A DNA stretch of 64,000 nt, from the NCBI GenBank assembly GCA_035041965.1, contig JAPYMA010001817.1, positions 1 through 64,000 of the forward strand. The letters run 5' to 3'. The stretch's first letter is position 1; each line of letters starts with the position of its first letter. The notes beneath the pieces are model-generated. The model was not told where the DNA came from. It made no database searches and saw nothing but the letters and a program-made list of their open reading frames with translations. The translations under genes were made by a program, and so were the position numbers. This document shows positions 26,701-38,528 of the stretch, piece by piece. Origin of the DNA: Anisakis pegreffii. Lineage: Eukaryota; Nematoda; Chromadorea; Rhabditida; Anisakidae.

Positions 26701-28411
26701 TCCATATAAATGAAGAGAGAAGAGGAAAACCGGTAATAAAATTAATATTATTAAAAATAAAATTAATAACGATGGATAATAATAACGATGTTAATGTTTT
26801 GTGGCAGACTAACCACAACCGAACACAATTATTAAGATATGACAGTTACCATTGGGCAGTTTTTGTACCAATGACCCGATTGCGAGCAACGATTGCATTG
26901 ATAAGTCGGTGGTGGAGGACCCCATAGAATCGACGAGGACTTCTTCTGGAAACTGAAATTCAATCCATCATTTTCATAAATCAAAAGAGTTGATGAAGTA
27001 TGAGCCTAAATCTAAGCTTGCGTATTGCACCAACTACATTTCTGAATAGTATTGCTGCTGATACATGGAGTCTTTTATGTGGTCAATAAGAAACGTGTCA
27101 GAAGAAGAGACAAGTAAACGAGTACAATCAATTGGCGTGGAGAGGTTTATAATGAATACGAAAATAAGAACTCACTTGGATGGTTGGTATTTGTAAGCAG
27201 AAACTTCTTTGATATGTGCTATACGTTCTTCTTCACTCAACTGATTGAACTGCTCCTAAAAGTATATTCATTTCAACGTTCATTTCGGCTATCAAGAAAA
27301 GCGTGAAAAGATAACTGCAAGAAAATGAACATAATTTCACGAAAAGAATCATTCAATTAAGAAAGGTACAAGAACAAAGACTCGAATGCAAACAAAAACA
27401 AACCGATACTATGTGTCCCGTGAAATTGTCGCTGGTTGTAGCAGCTTTGGTGACTATACCCGAATTGGTTGAGTCTCTACAAAAATTCACATTCATACGG
27501 TAGGATACGACTGCCGAAAGAACACTTTCAAGAGCGGAAGAACCAATTTTAAAAAAAGTGAAAATAGGATTCAAATCGAAAATAGTTTTATCGAGAGGTA
27601 TAATGATAACATGTTAACACTTACTGTACTTTCGGTAATTTTGCGGCATTATCTCGCGGTGTCCTCTGAACGATCACTGACGAATTACGTGGAATAAATT
27701 CATCCGCTGTATACTGACGTTTTGTATGAGCATTTGTTAGCAAAAGATCGAAAGAATCAGCCTGTAAAGAGTACAGAAAGTTTTAAGGGATAATTTGCAA
27801 GAACTCCGTAAATCCAGGATCCAAAGGAACAAGATCGGAATCGCAATGAAACTGGCCTGATCCAATAGTGATCAAAATTTTTTGGGTAGATTTAAAGGTA
27901 ACTATATACTTTATAATTTCTTAATTAAATTCAGTAATTAAGCTTTCAGCACTCAGAATAACATAATACCCCGCAAAAATCGAGAAAATCCAGGCGATTG
28001 AAATAGGAATGATAACGAATTCCAGTTCATCTCATTAAGTCTTGACGATTTGATCTGGGGGTAGATTAAAACTTTTGGTTTAAAATTAAACAGACAGTAA
28101 CGGCCCATCATCCACATTAGACAGATAATTACCATACAAAAACCTCTGATCACGCTCAGTAATTGAGACATGTCTAACAATAAGACTGCATCAGCAATTC
28201 AACCTAATTACTTAGTACTGAAAAAACGTATTGCATTTTATGGGTGAAATCCAACTACAAAAAGGATCAATAAACATTAGTAATTTCATGCCTTGATATT
28301 TTCTTTCTCACAAATTTCTTTCTTCAAATCATTGACTGATATATGTAATCCACTGAAAATGAGTGTCTTGTACTCCAATGTTGCTTTGAACTTATAGTGA
28401 ATAGAAGACAT
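14705..28411 (-). CDS. rbpl-1: RBBP6/RBPL-1 E3 ubiquitin ligase and mRNA 3'-end processing factor (19 exons, 1607 aa)
   Basis: Exons, 5' to 3': 28411-28292, 27761-27625, 27476-27404, 27255-27176, 26952-26850, 22850-22678, 22455-22260, 21921-21777, 21693-21500, 21179-20641, 20562-20483, 20278-20190, 19795-19572, 19273-18836, 17722-17512, 17301-15968, 15733-15574, 15431-15039, 14839-14705. All phases agree and sum to 4824 nt. Residues 1 to about 76 form the ubiquitin-like DWNN domain. A CCHC zinc knuckle follows (C156, C159, H164, C169). A RING/U-box (C237, C240, C252 to C279) ends in CX4C. Next come polyQ and proline-rich stretches, an SR/RS stretch in exon 13 and a long Lys/Glu/Arg-rich tail in exons 15-18. 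This domain order is diagnostic of RBBP6 (Mpe1 in yeast), a nuclear cleavage/polyadenylation-associated E3 ligase; the human protein is about 1790 residues. Exon 17 could instead start at 15753. Intron 1 needs a GC donor. Exon 16 has NAGNAG-type acceptor ambiguity in its CAG run. Confidence 0.93.
17903..18322. mobile_element. Intronic hAT-like element remnant with GGAGCTGGAGC subterminal repeats
   Basis: It starts TAGTGATGCGGAGCC and then carries many imperfect copies of a unit of about 30 bases, with cores such as CGGAGCCGGAGC, GGAGCTGGAGC and GAAAACGCG, to about 18300. The start matches the other TAGTGAT elements of this window. I could not find a clean right-hand inverted end or a target duplication, so the 3' boundary is approximate. 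It lies in the intron between exons 15 and 14 of the RBBP6-like gene (17723-18835) and has no coding capacity. Confidence 0.5.
21229..21362. mobile_element. 134-bp internally deleted member of the GTTCTATTC hAT-like family
   Basis: The left end TAGTGATCTTTCTGTTTC and right end GACTGGAATAGTAACATCAGTA match the ends of the 1.2-kb elements at 29908 and 55759. The interior has the same GTTCTGTTC and GAATAGAAC motifs. It sits in the intron between exons 10 and 9 of the RBBP6-like gene (21180-21499). The flanking 8-mers do not match. It is best read as a short deletion derivative of the larger family. Confidence 0.6.
22851..26849 (-). other. 4-kb intron of the RBBP6-like gene; no nested gene seen
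   Basis: This is the longest intron of the gene, between the zinc-knuckle exon and the pre-RING exon. The plus strand is A-rich, so the transcript strand is T-rich, as in other introns here. I read no supported exon, RNA gene or mobile element in it. Short open frames at 25176-25412 and 25969-26175 have no recognisable content. Confidence 0.55.
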
Positions 28412-28417
28412 CTGAAA
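28412..28417 (-). promoter_or_regulatory. Probable trans-splice acceptor (TTTCAG) directly before the rbpl-1 ATG
   Basis: On the minus strand TTTCAG ends at the base before the ATG at 28411. No upstream in-frame coding exon is needed, because the protein begins at the expected DWNN start (MSSIHYKF). An acceptor abutting a start codon is typical of spliced-leader addition in nematodes. The leader itself is not encoded here, so trans-splicing is inference. A cis-spliced 5' UTR exon further upstream is the alternative. Confidence 0.6.
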
Positions 28418-28418
28418 T

Positions 28419-29907
28419 AAGATTCATTCAGTTCAAGCACATCGACATTTTACGAGATATCCTTCAATACAAAATCTAGTCTATTCGGTGAGCACTCAAA
28501 ACCGACGCCAATCTATCCCACAGCACGAAATCAAAGGAAAGCGAAGTTGACAAAGAATACAACTATAACGTTGTTATATAGATAAGTAATGAGCGGACAA
28601 CTCTGCGCTTTTGTATATTAACTTATGCGTGCGTGCCTCATCCCTGAATGTGCTCCGGAGGCTGTATATTATTCCCCATAAACTTCAAGCGACAAACGGG
28701 AACCTGACTCCGCAGATTAACTCTTCTTGATACTTAGCGTATAAGTTCCACACTACCGAAAACTCGTTCGCTTGCCTCACCCTACGACGAGCAAAGGGAG
28801 AGAACCGCAGGATGACTGCCGTTCGATATTACTCTATATACGTAAATGCAAACACATAAGACCTGGCGACAGAACCATACGAACATCTGTGAAAAATGAA
28901 CAAAAGAGCGCAATCATTTCAAGCAAATTAAGATTTCGTTGCTTCATTTCAGATAAGGACGTGCTGCATTAGAGCAGAGTTCATGACTGCACTACGAGTT
29001 ATGATTTGGTTCAGCACTTGGCTGGATCTTTGGCAATAGCGCAATGAAGAAGAGTGAAAGCAATAATAACACTGAGCGTATGCGATTGCAGAGTGACGAG
29101 ATACTTGGCAGGGCGCATCGTGCTTGCTTTAGCGTTTGTCATTGCACTCATGCAGCAGCAGCTACTCACCCACTGAACGCGTGCGTGCTGCTCTATGAAA
29201 CGAACGGATGAATATCATATGAGTGTGATTGATGCCGCATTCCTTTCAAGCAGCTATTGCAGCACTATTTCATGTTTCTTATGGAGACGTTCGAGTTGCT
29301 TAAATGAACAAAAACGAATCGTTGATGTTATCAGTGCAATGGAAGTTCTCCTCTTGGAAACTGAGGCCTATAAATCGTTGAATTTCGTATTTGAAAGCCA
29401 ACGTTGAAGATGTGTTTTTGCGTGAAGAGAACAAGAATAAATGAAATGAGATGAGATGAAATGATGATGTCTCTATTGATTCGTAAACGAAAAAACGAAC
29501 AGTCCAGATATGACCTTTACCACCAGCTTGTAACTGAATGATGCAATTCATGCACATTTACAATAAACCACTCTAATGTCTTGTCTCATTTGAATGTTCT
29601 TTCAACAACCTCGAAAATAAGAATTTTCCATGACTTCCACTAGATTTCAGCAAAAAAAAACTTGTTTATGAATATGTACATTGTTGAGAGGAGTCAATTA
29701 AACTGCAAAATGAATTCATTTATCCAGTCAGCAATTACAGTTTTCACTAGTCCGTGTACAGCCAACATCATTCCATTCCATTATTTACGCACCGCTAAAA
29801 TGGATATCACAGCTTCAGTGGACATTAAATGATTCAGGTCATCTGCAGATTACCCGTATCGAATGTGATTTCTCGCATTTGTTATTCTTTTGCAGATATG
29901 TGAATAC
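28419..29907. other. Presumed promoter side of rbpl-1; no feature recognised
   Basis: This stretch lies upstream of the RBBP6-like start. Bases about 28600-29190 are somewhat richer in GC and CpG (GCGTGCGTGC, GAACGCGTGCGTGC) than their surroundings, which would suit a promoter. I see no specific element, and the short frames here look random. Confidence 0.4.
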
Positions 29908-30157
29908 TTGTGATCTTTCTATTCCACTTAAAATGTTCCATCCTTATTCCGTTCCATGCAATAGAGTAGAACAGTTTCAGAAAAGAACGCACAGAATAAA
30001 ATAGAAAGAGCAGCAGTGGAGCGGAATAGAACAGAAGAGAATAAATTTTGGCTGTTCTTTCAATTGTTTTCTGTAAAGCACTGCAGTAGTTATGAGACGG
30101 CTACAATCGTGATATTATTGCTGCTATTATTATTATTTATTATTATTGTTGTTATTA

Positions 30158-30204
<47 letters not shown>

Positions 30205-31090
30205 GCTATTGCTGTAATTCATTCTCATTATTATTTATTCTTATTGTATTTCTTTCAAACTGCTGTATTCTACGTTTTACATTAAGTTACATCAATTCCA
30301 CGAAGTAGTACATTGCTCGCAGTACAATGTCAGTAAACGAATCACATGATAATTAATTATCGCGGTTAATTCTCAGAACTGCAGAAGGCTGTTGGTGAGA
30401 CATTCACTCAGGAAATAATAATTAGAGGGTGCGACTCTATTTTGAATCAACACCCTGTTTCCAGAGGTTAATCGTCTATCAAAACATTATCAAAACACCC
30501 AAGAAGGAGTCTATCAAAACATTTTACGCCCAATAAAAATTTATACTCAGAAGAACTGAGTCGGATTGAACAAATCAGTTTAGTTCATACTCATCACTGT
30601 AGAAAGCTGTGCGTTGGTTTCGGACCGAACTGTTGGGGCGCACCGCGCCCGAAGCAACGTTCGAGATCAGTTGGGCCCGCCAATAGCGGCAGACAAGCAC
30701 ATACAGGGTCATTTACATTGGTAAATTTTTTAAATCCAGAATCGAGTGGCCAATTTCCATTCGTCATAACAAATTTGCAACGAAAGTCTGAAGGTTACGG
30801 TGCCTCCGTTGTTCAAAGATGCCGTTACCAAAGCCCTGAACCCTTCGTTTTTCCCAATCAACACTGCCAAATGCTGTCAACTCTATGCGTAGACAATCTT
30901 CTTTTCTTCTCCGTTTTGCACTAAAAACACCAAAAAAAACATGTTTCCAACTCTAATTGCCACAACTTTTATCGTGTTATTTTTCTGACCGAGGGAACAG
31001 GAACAGTACAGAATGGAATAGGGGCACTAGAAGAGCAGAATAGGATGGAATAGAACATCTTGCCAAAAGTGTGGAATGGAAAGTACACTA
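29908..31090. mobile_element. Non-autonomous hAT-like element, about 1.2 kb (copy 1)
   Basis: The left end TTGTGATCTTTCTATTCC and the reverse complement of the right end (TAGTGTACTTTCCATTCC) form imperfect terminal inverted repeats. Both subterminal regions hold runs of GTTCTATTCC-like decamers or their complement GGAATAGAAC. The interior matches the reverse complement of 55759-56955 in order, for example ACCGAACTGTTGGG, AACACCCT, ACATTTTACGCC and CTCCGTTTTG. This proves a dispersed family with one copy in each orientation. An ATT microsatellite has grown inside it. No transposase domain is visible. The flanking 8-mers (GTGAATAC and GATCCATC) no longer match. Confidence 0.75.
30125..30210. 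repeat. (ATT)n microsatellite inside hAT-like copy 1
   Basis: This is a run of ATT/GTT triplets about 85 bases long. The sister element at 55759-56955 has an AAT-rich, low-complexity tract at the corresponding place in the opposite orientation (about 56570-56750). The tract is therefore probably ancestral to the family and expanded independently. Confidence 0.9.
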
Positions 31091-34000
31091 GATCCATCCA
31101 GCACTAAGTGAACATCACTCATTTCACTGCTATCGTATATTCACTTAAAATTCTTATGTGATTGCTTTGCAGAAGAAATCCGCGAATATCTTGTTCCGAG
31201 CATGTGTGGTATGGGATATACTTAAATCAAAAAAGCAACGGCTGAGCACTTGTATCAGCGCAGTATAGGATAGCTTATATCTGCTCTCATTGTGTAAATG
31301 AAAAACACCAAAATGAATAACCAACAGAATGAATGAGGGAAGGGACGAGATAGAAGAAGCAAGGCTGGCTGATGATAATAACGATCGATTCATGTATGTT
31401 CGTAGTGTGTGATGAATGCTTAAAGCACTTCGGCTTGTTTATAACTAAACCTGAAACGAAACGAATCACTGTTATACTCGTTGAAGGTGCTAGACTGAAT
31501 ATAGCACATATTGATTTGATACCATACCTCATTGATCGCTTAATCTCTTTCCACGTTATTCTCTTTTGATATTGCTTGGAATCTACTTCATTCGCTTATT
31601 TTATCTATAATTATCACTTCGTTTGTGGACTAAACTAGCTCTCTTTGTCTAGTATTTCATCTAATTGTGAATATTTTCATGGAATGACGAAACAACTCGC
31701 TTTCATTAATAAAATATGAAATTAAATGACAATATTATGATTCATTCGTAATCCTCAAAGATATATTGATGGGTATTCAATTGAGTTCATCAATGAGTAC
31801 TTTAAATAAGCAACAAACTTCGTAATAAGGGTATTTCATGCCTCCTTGTGTCGATGATCTTGTGCTTGGTTTAATGATGGTTTAGTTTATGAATGGAACA
31901 TTATTTTTAATCGATACTTTTTCATTTTCATATCATTTATTTATATTCATACTTCTTCACCCAGCATACATGCATATCCCTTTCCATCCCACCACTGTAT
32001 TTTATGCTGGTTTATTTTATAAGAAAGGTTCGGAATCAATCGCTATTACCAATCGATTTCTACGTCTTATTCTTATCTAGGCTTTAATTATTTGTATCTA
32101 TAAATAACTGAATGAATAAATGAACAGATAAATAAATAAAACAAGATAAGATGTAATTACACGCTTCAAAATATTATGACTCCAACAAAAACAGTTTCTT
32201 CACTCAGCTACTGTTCAATGCAGTTCTTTCTGTGGATTTCTGAATTCTGATATACGGACGATTCATACAATCCTCAAATCGATTTATCTTTATTTCGTAC
32301 TTGTTACGTTTATGTTCATATGCATACTTCATTCAACATAACCTTTGTTATTATAAATCGTTTCGCATTAAGGATGAAACGTTTGAATGCGATCTCAGAC
32401 GAACCATTTTTCAAATGTGCTTTTATTTGTGCGTAATACAGATGTGTTCTTTTTTAAATGATTGTGAATTTATTTGCGAGGAATTTACCAGTGATCAAAA
32501 TCAAGAATCCTCATGTAATGAACAAGCGAATGTTTATTTTTTGCTTCTGTCAGTTCAAAATTTTGGTAAGTCTTGACTATATACTGTAAATGGCGTTGAT
32601 TTTAAAGTACATGTGTAACTGACAATTTTAAACTGTTTTAAACTGTCTCCACGATTAAACGAGAAACAAAAGGTGGGCAGAATATCTTGAATTAGCATTA
32701 ACGGCTTAATCATCTTTCCTGAATCGTATCACCAATAAATTGCACTCGATTAGAGCACTCATAAAGTTGCATACTCCTGTGCAGCTTTTGTACTTTACAT
32801 TTCGTGCTGAAGTAGTCTGCACCGACTTAGTGAATCTGCTGTAGATAAATATATTGTGATATTGTCTAAAACGCTCTATGAAGAAGCATTTAATTTTCAG
32901 CAGATTAATATGCACACAAGCATAAAAAGCGCATACCGATAGATTGATATTCCACGAATCCAATTATTCTAATGTAGGGTAGTTCAAGTCAGTGGAAAAT
33001 CTTACGAAAATATTTCTAGTAAAAATATTGCAAAATATTTATTTATTCTGCTCCTTCAACATTTTCAGTTAGCAAAAATGTGACTAGTTGCGTGAGCAGT
33101 TGAATCGACAACTGTTTCAGTGGAATGATAAATGACCGTATGAAAACGAAGAAATCGTGTTGAGCGGAATCAGTGTAAAAGGCTGGAGGCACAACACAAC
33201 TTCTCTTTTTGATCGATACACGTCGTCATTTGCTGAGAATGTTTGGCTGCTGAGAATCATAAAGTGTAAGAAGCACTTGAGAAATCACCCAGTCGATTCC
33301 ATCCTGTTTTTGTGCAAATTGATGCTGTTTGTAATAACTTTTCAAAAAATTCCATGCTGAAATAAAAGATTTATACTGAACCGTTACTATTCAAAGACGT
33401 ATTCGTTGGTAGTTCGATTGCTATTCAAGCGTTTATGATGGAAATGAGAAAAAGGAATGGAAAAACTGCTAGCAATGAATGAGGTCGGCCGCATTTTGCA
33501 CAGTGAATACAAAAAAAAAAACAACTGAAGAACGATATGTATGCTTAGAATTTATTAGAATACATACTGAACAATGTAAAGTAATTGAGTAAATTATTAA
33601 ATGGTTTAATTTTCATATACTCTATGTATTTTCATCATTTACTCTTACATGGAATCATATTAATCCGATAATCATTCTTGCATGTACTCATTTCCTCTTG
33701 TTCTATTAGTAATGAGTATAACAAAGTGCATATGTCGTTTACAATTAGAGCAGCAGCCTCTACTTATGGTTATTCAAATGCAAATTTGAAAAGATTTTTT
33801 CTTCCAGGTTCTCTTTTGATTCACTTGCTCATCCCACTGCATACTGATGGTTTCACTGAGGTCAATTATTTTTCTATTTAAATCTAATCTTCCCTATATC
33901 GCAATTACTGAATGAACTCAAGCTCATGCTTCTCCAATATGAATGATTCATTTTTTTAAATGTTGTCGCAGCTAGCGCGAAAAGTCAGGTGTAATGAAAT

Positions 34001-34595
34001 ATGAGAAACTGAGACGTAAGAGCGGAGGTAGTTGTATTTGAGAAAGTGATGCGATGAATTGGTGATATATTTCTATGTATTCTCTGCTTGAGGACCCGGA
34101 AAGCATGAAGGGCGAGTATGCGATTTCACGCCTGTCCAAGGGTTCACTAAATTTCGATGTGATTATTAGAACAAATATGGCTCATAATGAAGAGGGCTCA
34201 GTTTTCACAAGATTATAGTGGTGGATAAAAGTTAGGAGACTGAAAATTTAGAACGATAGAAATCATCGTAGGCATTTTATGCTACGGCTTTGTTATGTTT
34301 CAACGAAATAACCAGGTTATCATACTAACAGTTACATATTTGTCTAACGAAGAGGGACGATTATTTTGATGTGTTTGTTCAGTATCGTTTTCACATCAAT
34401 ACTTCTCTTTATGAACGATTCGTCAAATGACACAAAAAACAAAATTGTTCGCGAAAAATTCTTAAGTTTCATGCGCGATTCATTAATCCTTTAAAAATAT
34501 TGGCAGTCGTCATACGGCATCCATGTGCTTCTCATACAATGTGACTACTCCGGAAACAGGAATGCTGTTAATTTTGTTTCTTTACCGTTCTTCAA

Positions 34596-34598
<3 letters not shown>

Positions 34599-34660
<62 letters not shown>
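34599..34660. repeat. (TA)n microsatellite
   Basis: About 31 uninterrupted TA dinucleotides, able to extrude as a cruciform and likely length-variable. Confidence 0.97.
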
Positions 34661-34663
<3 letters not shown>

Positions 34664-35345
34664 TTAATTAAAGAACACCAGGAGATAGAGAGGATATGAG
34701 CTATGAGCCGACGAACAACTGATGCATTGAAACGATTAACCGGTTCCAATGAAAGCATTTCATTTGCTCGACAATATATTTATTTAATGCATAAGATTCG
34801 GTTAACCGATCGCAATTAGCACTCTTGACTAACTAATCAAATCAATCGTGTTGCGTATGTGAATTCATGAGTTATTTTGTATTGTTTAACAACGACCATC
34901 TTCAAAGTACATCATGTTCTTTGATGTATTATTTCCCATCTCGTCGTAACTGCTATCAAGTTAAATCAATTAATTATGCATGGTGTCTGCTTATTTTTTA
35001 TTTCCATTCTGCTTCTATCGTACAAAACTATGTATTCATTGAGTGTGAAGAAAATAACCCATACGGTTACTGCTCTTCATATTCTTCAACATTATTCCAC
35101 GATGCGAATAGACAATAATGACTAATGTACGTACATAGATATAGGATAAATAAAATTCAAAAAAATACGGCATCAGCAGCGAGAATGTTTGGTCAATATT
35201 TTGTTTAACTATTTGGTGACGAAGAATGGGTTCATTTAATGTTGGTATATATGAAATGACGACACAAGTTATTAACGCTCTTGCTCGTATACATTATTTA
35301 GCTCTTTTTTCGAAGTAACGTTTCCGATTCAGAATAAGAACTCAC

Positions 35346-35610
35346 GTTCATGTGCAGCAAATCGATGACGCGTTTGCTCGGTGGGTTGTTCGTTGAACGG
35401 GTCGTTTTTTTTGATTAATTCAATTGCTGCTTCAAAATCAGTCAGTCGTTTTCGAATTTGATCGTGAAGCGAAGAATGAATGAATAGCTTACATGTTATT
35501 GTTAGCAACATCACCGTCTTGACATCAAATGAACTGGCGATTTCTAAATCACCATATTGCTCATAGTGACGCACTTTGGATGGTTGTTGTATGTCCGCAG
35601 TAAATAACAT
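35346..35610 (-). other. Possible unidentified first exon (minus strand)
   Basis: An ATG at 35610 opens an 88-residue frame beginning MLFTADIQQPSKVRHYEQYG. It has a charged helical stretch (residues about 50-85, including FEAAIELIKKNDPF) and then a good splice donor, C|GTGAGT, at 35346/35345. Its composition is more protein-like than the other short frames nearby. I recognise no family, and I could not identify a convincing downstream exon on the minus strand. It may be the first coding exon of a small gene, or a chance open frame. Confidence 0.3.
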
Positions 35611-38528
35611 ATTTGTTTATTTATTCAGTTTAGGATCATTTTAAACAGCATTTCTCAGGTGATCATATCGTTTATTCGCTATTCGTTCCCTTACAGTTAA
35701 CTAATTTGCTTAACGTCAAATTTTGTTAGTGGCTGTCAAAAAATATTAAAAGTTGTCGAATGCATTTGAAATTACTCCGTTCGTTCTGTGTTTTGATCAG
35801 TGTGGTAGAGTGTAAATATCTGATCTTTCTAAATATCCAATCAAAACGGTAGTTGTGATTAGGTATTGTAAAAACCGATGGAGCTACAATTTGATGAACA
35901 AATATGAGGATATACAAGGAAGAGACGTACGTGCAGAGTAAGAAATTCGTATGAATAGAAATACTGTATCAGAAATAAGGGATTAGTAGATGTCACATTG
36001 GGAAGATAATGCTGAAATGGGAACGGAACATGACGTTGTATTAGATTAAGACTTAGATATGGCATAGCGATGTAATTTTATTCAGCAAACATACGTATTT
36101 TTTGATCTTATTACCGCATGGTCTATATCTTTTGAGTTGTGAGTTGTTATTGGTGATGGTCCATATATGAAATGTTTGTTACGATACGATTTGATATGAT
36201 TGATAATTTTTTTTACTGTAAAGGTTCAATTACCTAGGTGTGAGACATAGAAAGCCCTGATTATCGTCATTGATCGTGTGTATGTTTATTTTAGAAAGGG
36301 GAATCCGATAAAAATATATGTCATCATTCATTTATTTATTGAACTAAACCGATGTTTCATTGAGAGGATAGAGCAACGGAAAAGAATGTTGGGTGAGTAT
36401 ATGTAGAGGTTGAAAACGAGCATGTGCTACTAGAGGTGAGGGCACACACAAGCACTCTTCCATATTTATATTCGCATATTATGTTTTATGTAACATTATA
36501 TGCATTCACAAAAATAAATTTATATAATTACAATCACAAACACATGCACATATGTTGGGCCCAATGATGAATTGGCGGATGAACATGAACAGATTGTGGT
36601 GGTAGGCATGCAGTTTGCGAACTCAACAACGACCGGTTTTGAGATGGTGGCCGATCGAGTCGAAATAATCGTTATTGCACTGAATGTTGTTACTAGTGCT
36701 GTGTTGTCTTCTCTATGGAATCAATCAAAATATTCGTTCAGTTTAGTTGACACGGTGTTAAAAACAAAATGCTTAAATTAACATCTGAGAACGCTTCGCT
36801 GAGTTGGCTAACTGTTGGATATTGGCTTTAGAATCGCTCACACGCATCTATCTCCAGTAATTATTATATTTGAGATAGATGTAACTATAATCATTCATTC
36901 AATCAATTGAAGACTGATTCAGTTCATTCCTTCGAATTCGATTCGCTTTTACGGCAGGTATGATCACCTTTTGATAGTTCTGATGATTTCACAAGCTTAG
37001 GCTGACTGATGTGAACTGTTTTCATTAATCGAATGAATGGATCTTTCCGGCGTTTATTTGTAATAACACTGTTTTATATTATCGAAACACGAAGTATTCA
37101 TATGATACAAACACAAAAGGAGGAAATCCTTCAAATAAGGTACACGAAAGTTACATTTGGTCATCCGAATCGATAGTGCGTGATATCCGTGTACCTCTTA
37201 TACATATACAGCTAACGTACAGATTTAAGGGTTGAATTTATGTATCACTTTGGTGTCTCTCACGAATCGTCTCTTTCGCGCTCCGTCGCGACAGATGTCG
37301 AGGAGCAATAATCAATAGAAGTGTATTTGCATCGCTGAAGTATCCTTCATCTTTCAGAAAGATATTCACTTGCATACGACAACAACGATGCCAGCATCAG
37401 AAGTGCGCAATGCCTTCGATTTTCGTTTTGTTCACTGATCGTTCATTCATTCATTCGCATCCATTGATCGTTTCATCCGTACATCACATAATAGACGTAT
37501 ACATGTACGTCTCTTTGTTCTTATTGTTCTTCTCGAAAGCAGATAAGAACAGAATCGTTAAGGATGGTCCAAAAAATCATTCGTTTGTTATTTTAACATA
37601 TTATTAGTTGGTCTCTTCGAATTTATCAGACTCAAATAGTAAACTCATTGCTTGAATACAAATATATCATTTTTTGTTACTTTCCTCCATAGCACACATA
37701 CGAGTATTATTGTTAGCAGATGGCGTTTGTCGTGTGATGTTCCTTATTTTGCAGAAAGCACACATCCCTCCTTGCCTCGTTCATTCAATTAGTAGCTAGC
37801 ACCTACCATCAATTCTACAACCAACACCCTTTCATAGTTTTGTTCGTTTGTTCAAATAGGCTTGCTCTTTTGTCCTAGTTAGCCATTCACCTACACATTT
37901 CATCAATTTTTGACTGTTCTTCACTTACCTTCTACAGTACCACATGTGTGCCATACGGCTTGCACCTGTCATAACCCATTTTCATACGTTAAAACAACTT
38001 TCAAGGTCGCGAACGTTTATCAGTCATAAAATTATCACAATTATGAGGTTAAGTTGGTGAAGACTGTCTTCTAAATTGTCTTTTACAAGCATACTCCAGC
38101 ACCAGTATTTCTTTCGAAATAGTACGTTGTAGGTCGAAATTTGAATCTGAACTATTGAGGCCCGTAATGCTCAATAATGAACAATGGTTCGAATATTAAT
38201 TTGCCATTGAAAGTGAATTTAGTTTCTTGATTTACTTCGTATGTTTTTGGGTTTTACGTCCTACTAATGAATATTTTAATTGATGGTGAAAAGACGAAAA
38301 CTTTCACGTTATTATTATGCGATAATAATGAAAATCATTTCTATCATTTGCTGTTTTTCATTTCAATGCGTTGATCATTTCATGATTGGTTCTTTTTTTT
38401 GAAGCTAAATCAATTAGTAAACAGAAAAAACAGCTTTCAGATCAATACATTCGTTGTTAAACTGGAAGTAAAAGTATAAAAGGAGCAAATCTGGCCAATT
38501 TTGGCTGATTTTAGCGCATAGCGCAAGA

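Larger units (their letters stand above)
31091..38528. other. Spacer between divergent genes; mostly featureless
   Basis: Apart from the TA microsatellite at 34599-34660 and two coding-like stretches (35346-35610 and about 36548-36780), nothing is recognisable. Bases just before 38529 contain GATTTTAG 14 bases before the PTR start codon, a possible trans-splice or cis-splice acceptor. I see no tRNA, repeat array or second transposon. Confidence 0.45.

Noticed and set aside
30016..30285. Ile-rich membrane-protein-like frame
   Set aside because: It is translation of the ATT microsatellite inside a hAT-like element.
38170..38210. GGTTCGAAT resembling a tRNA T-arm
   Set aside because: There is no acceptor, D- or anticodon stem around it. 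No tRNA was found anywhere in the window.
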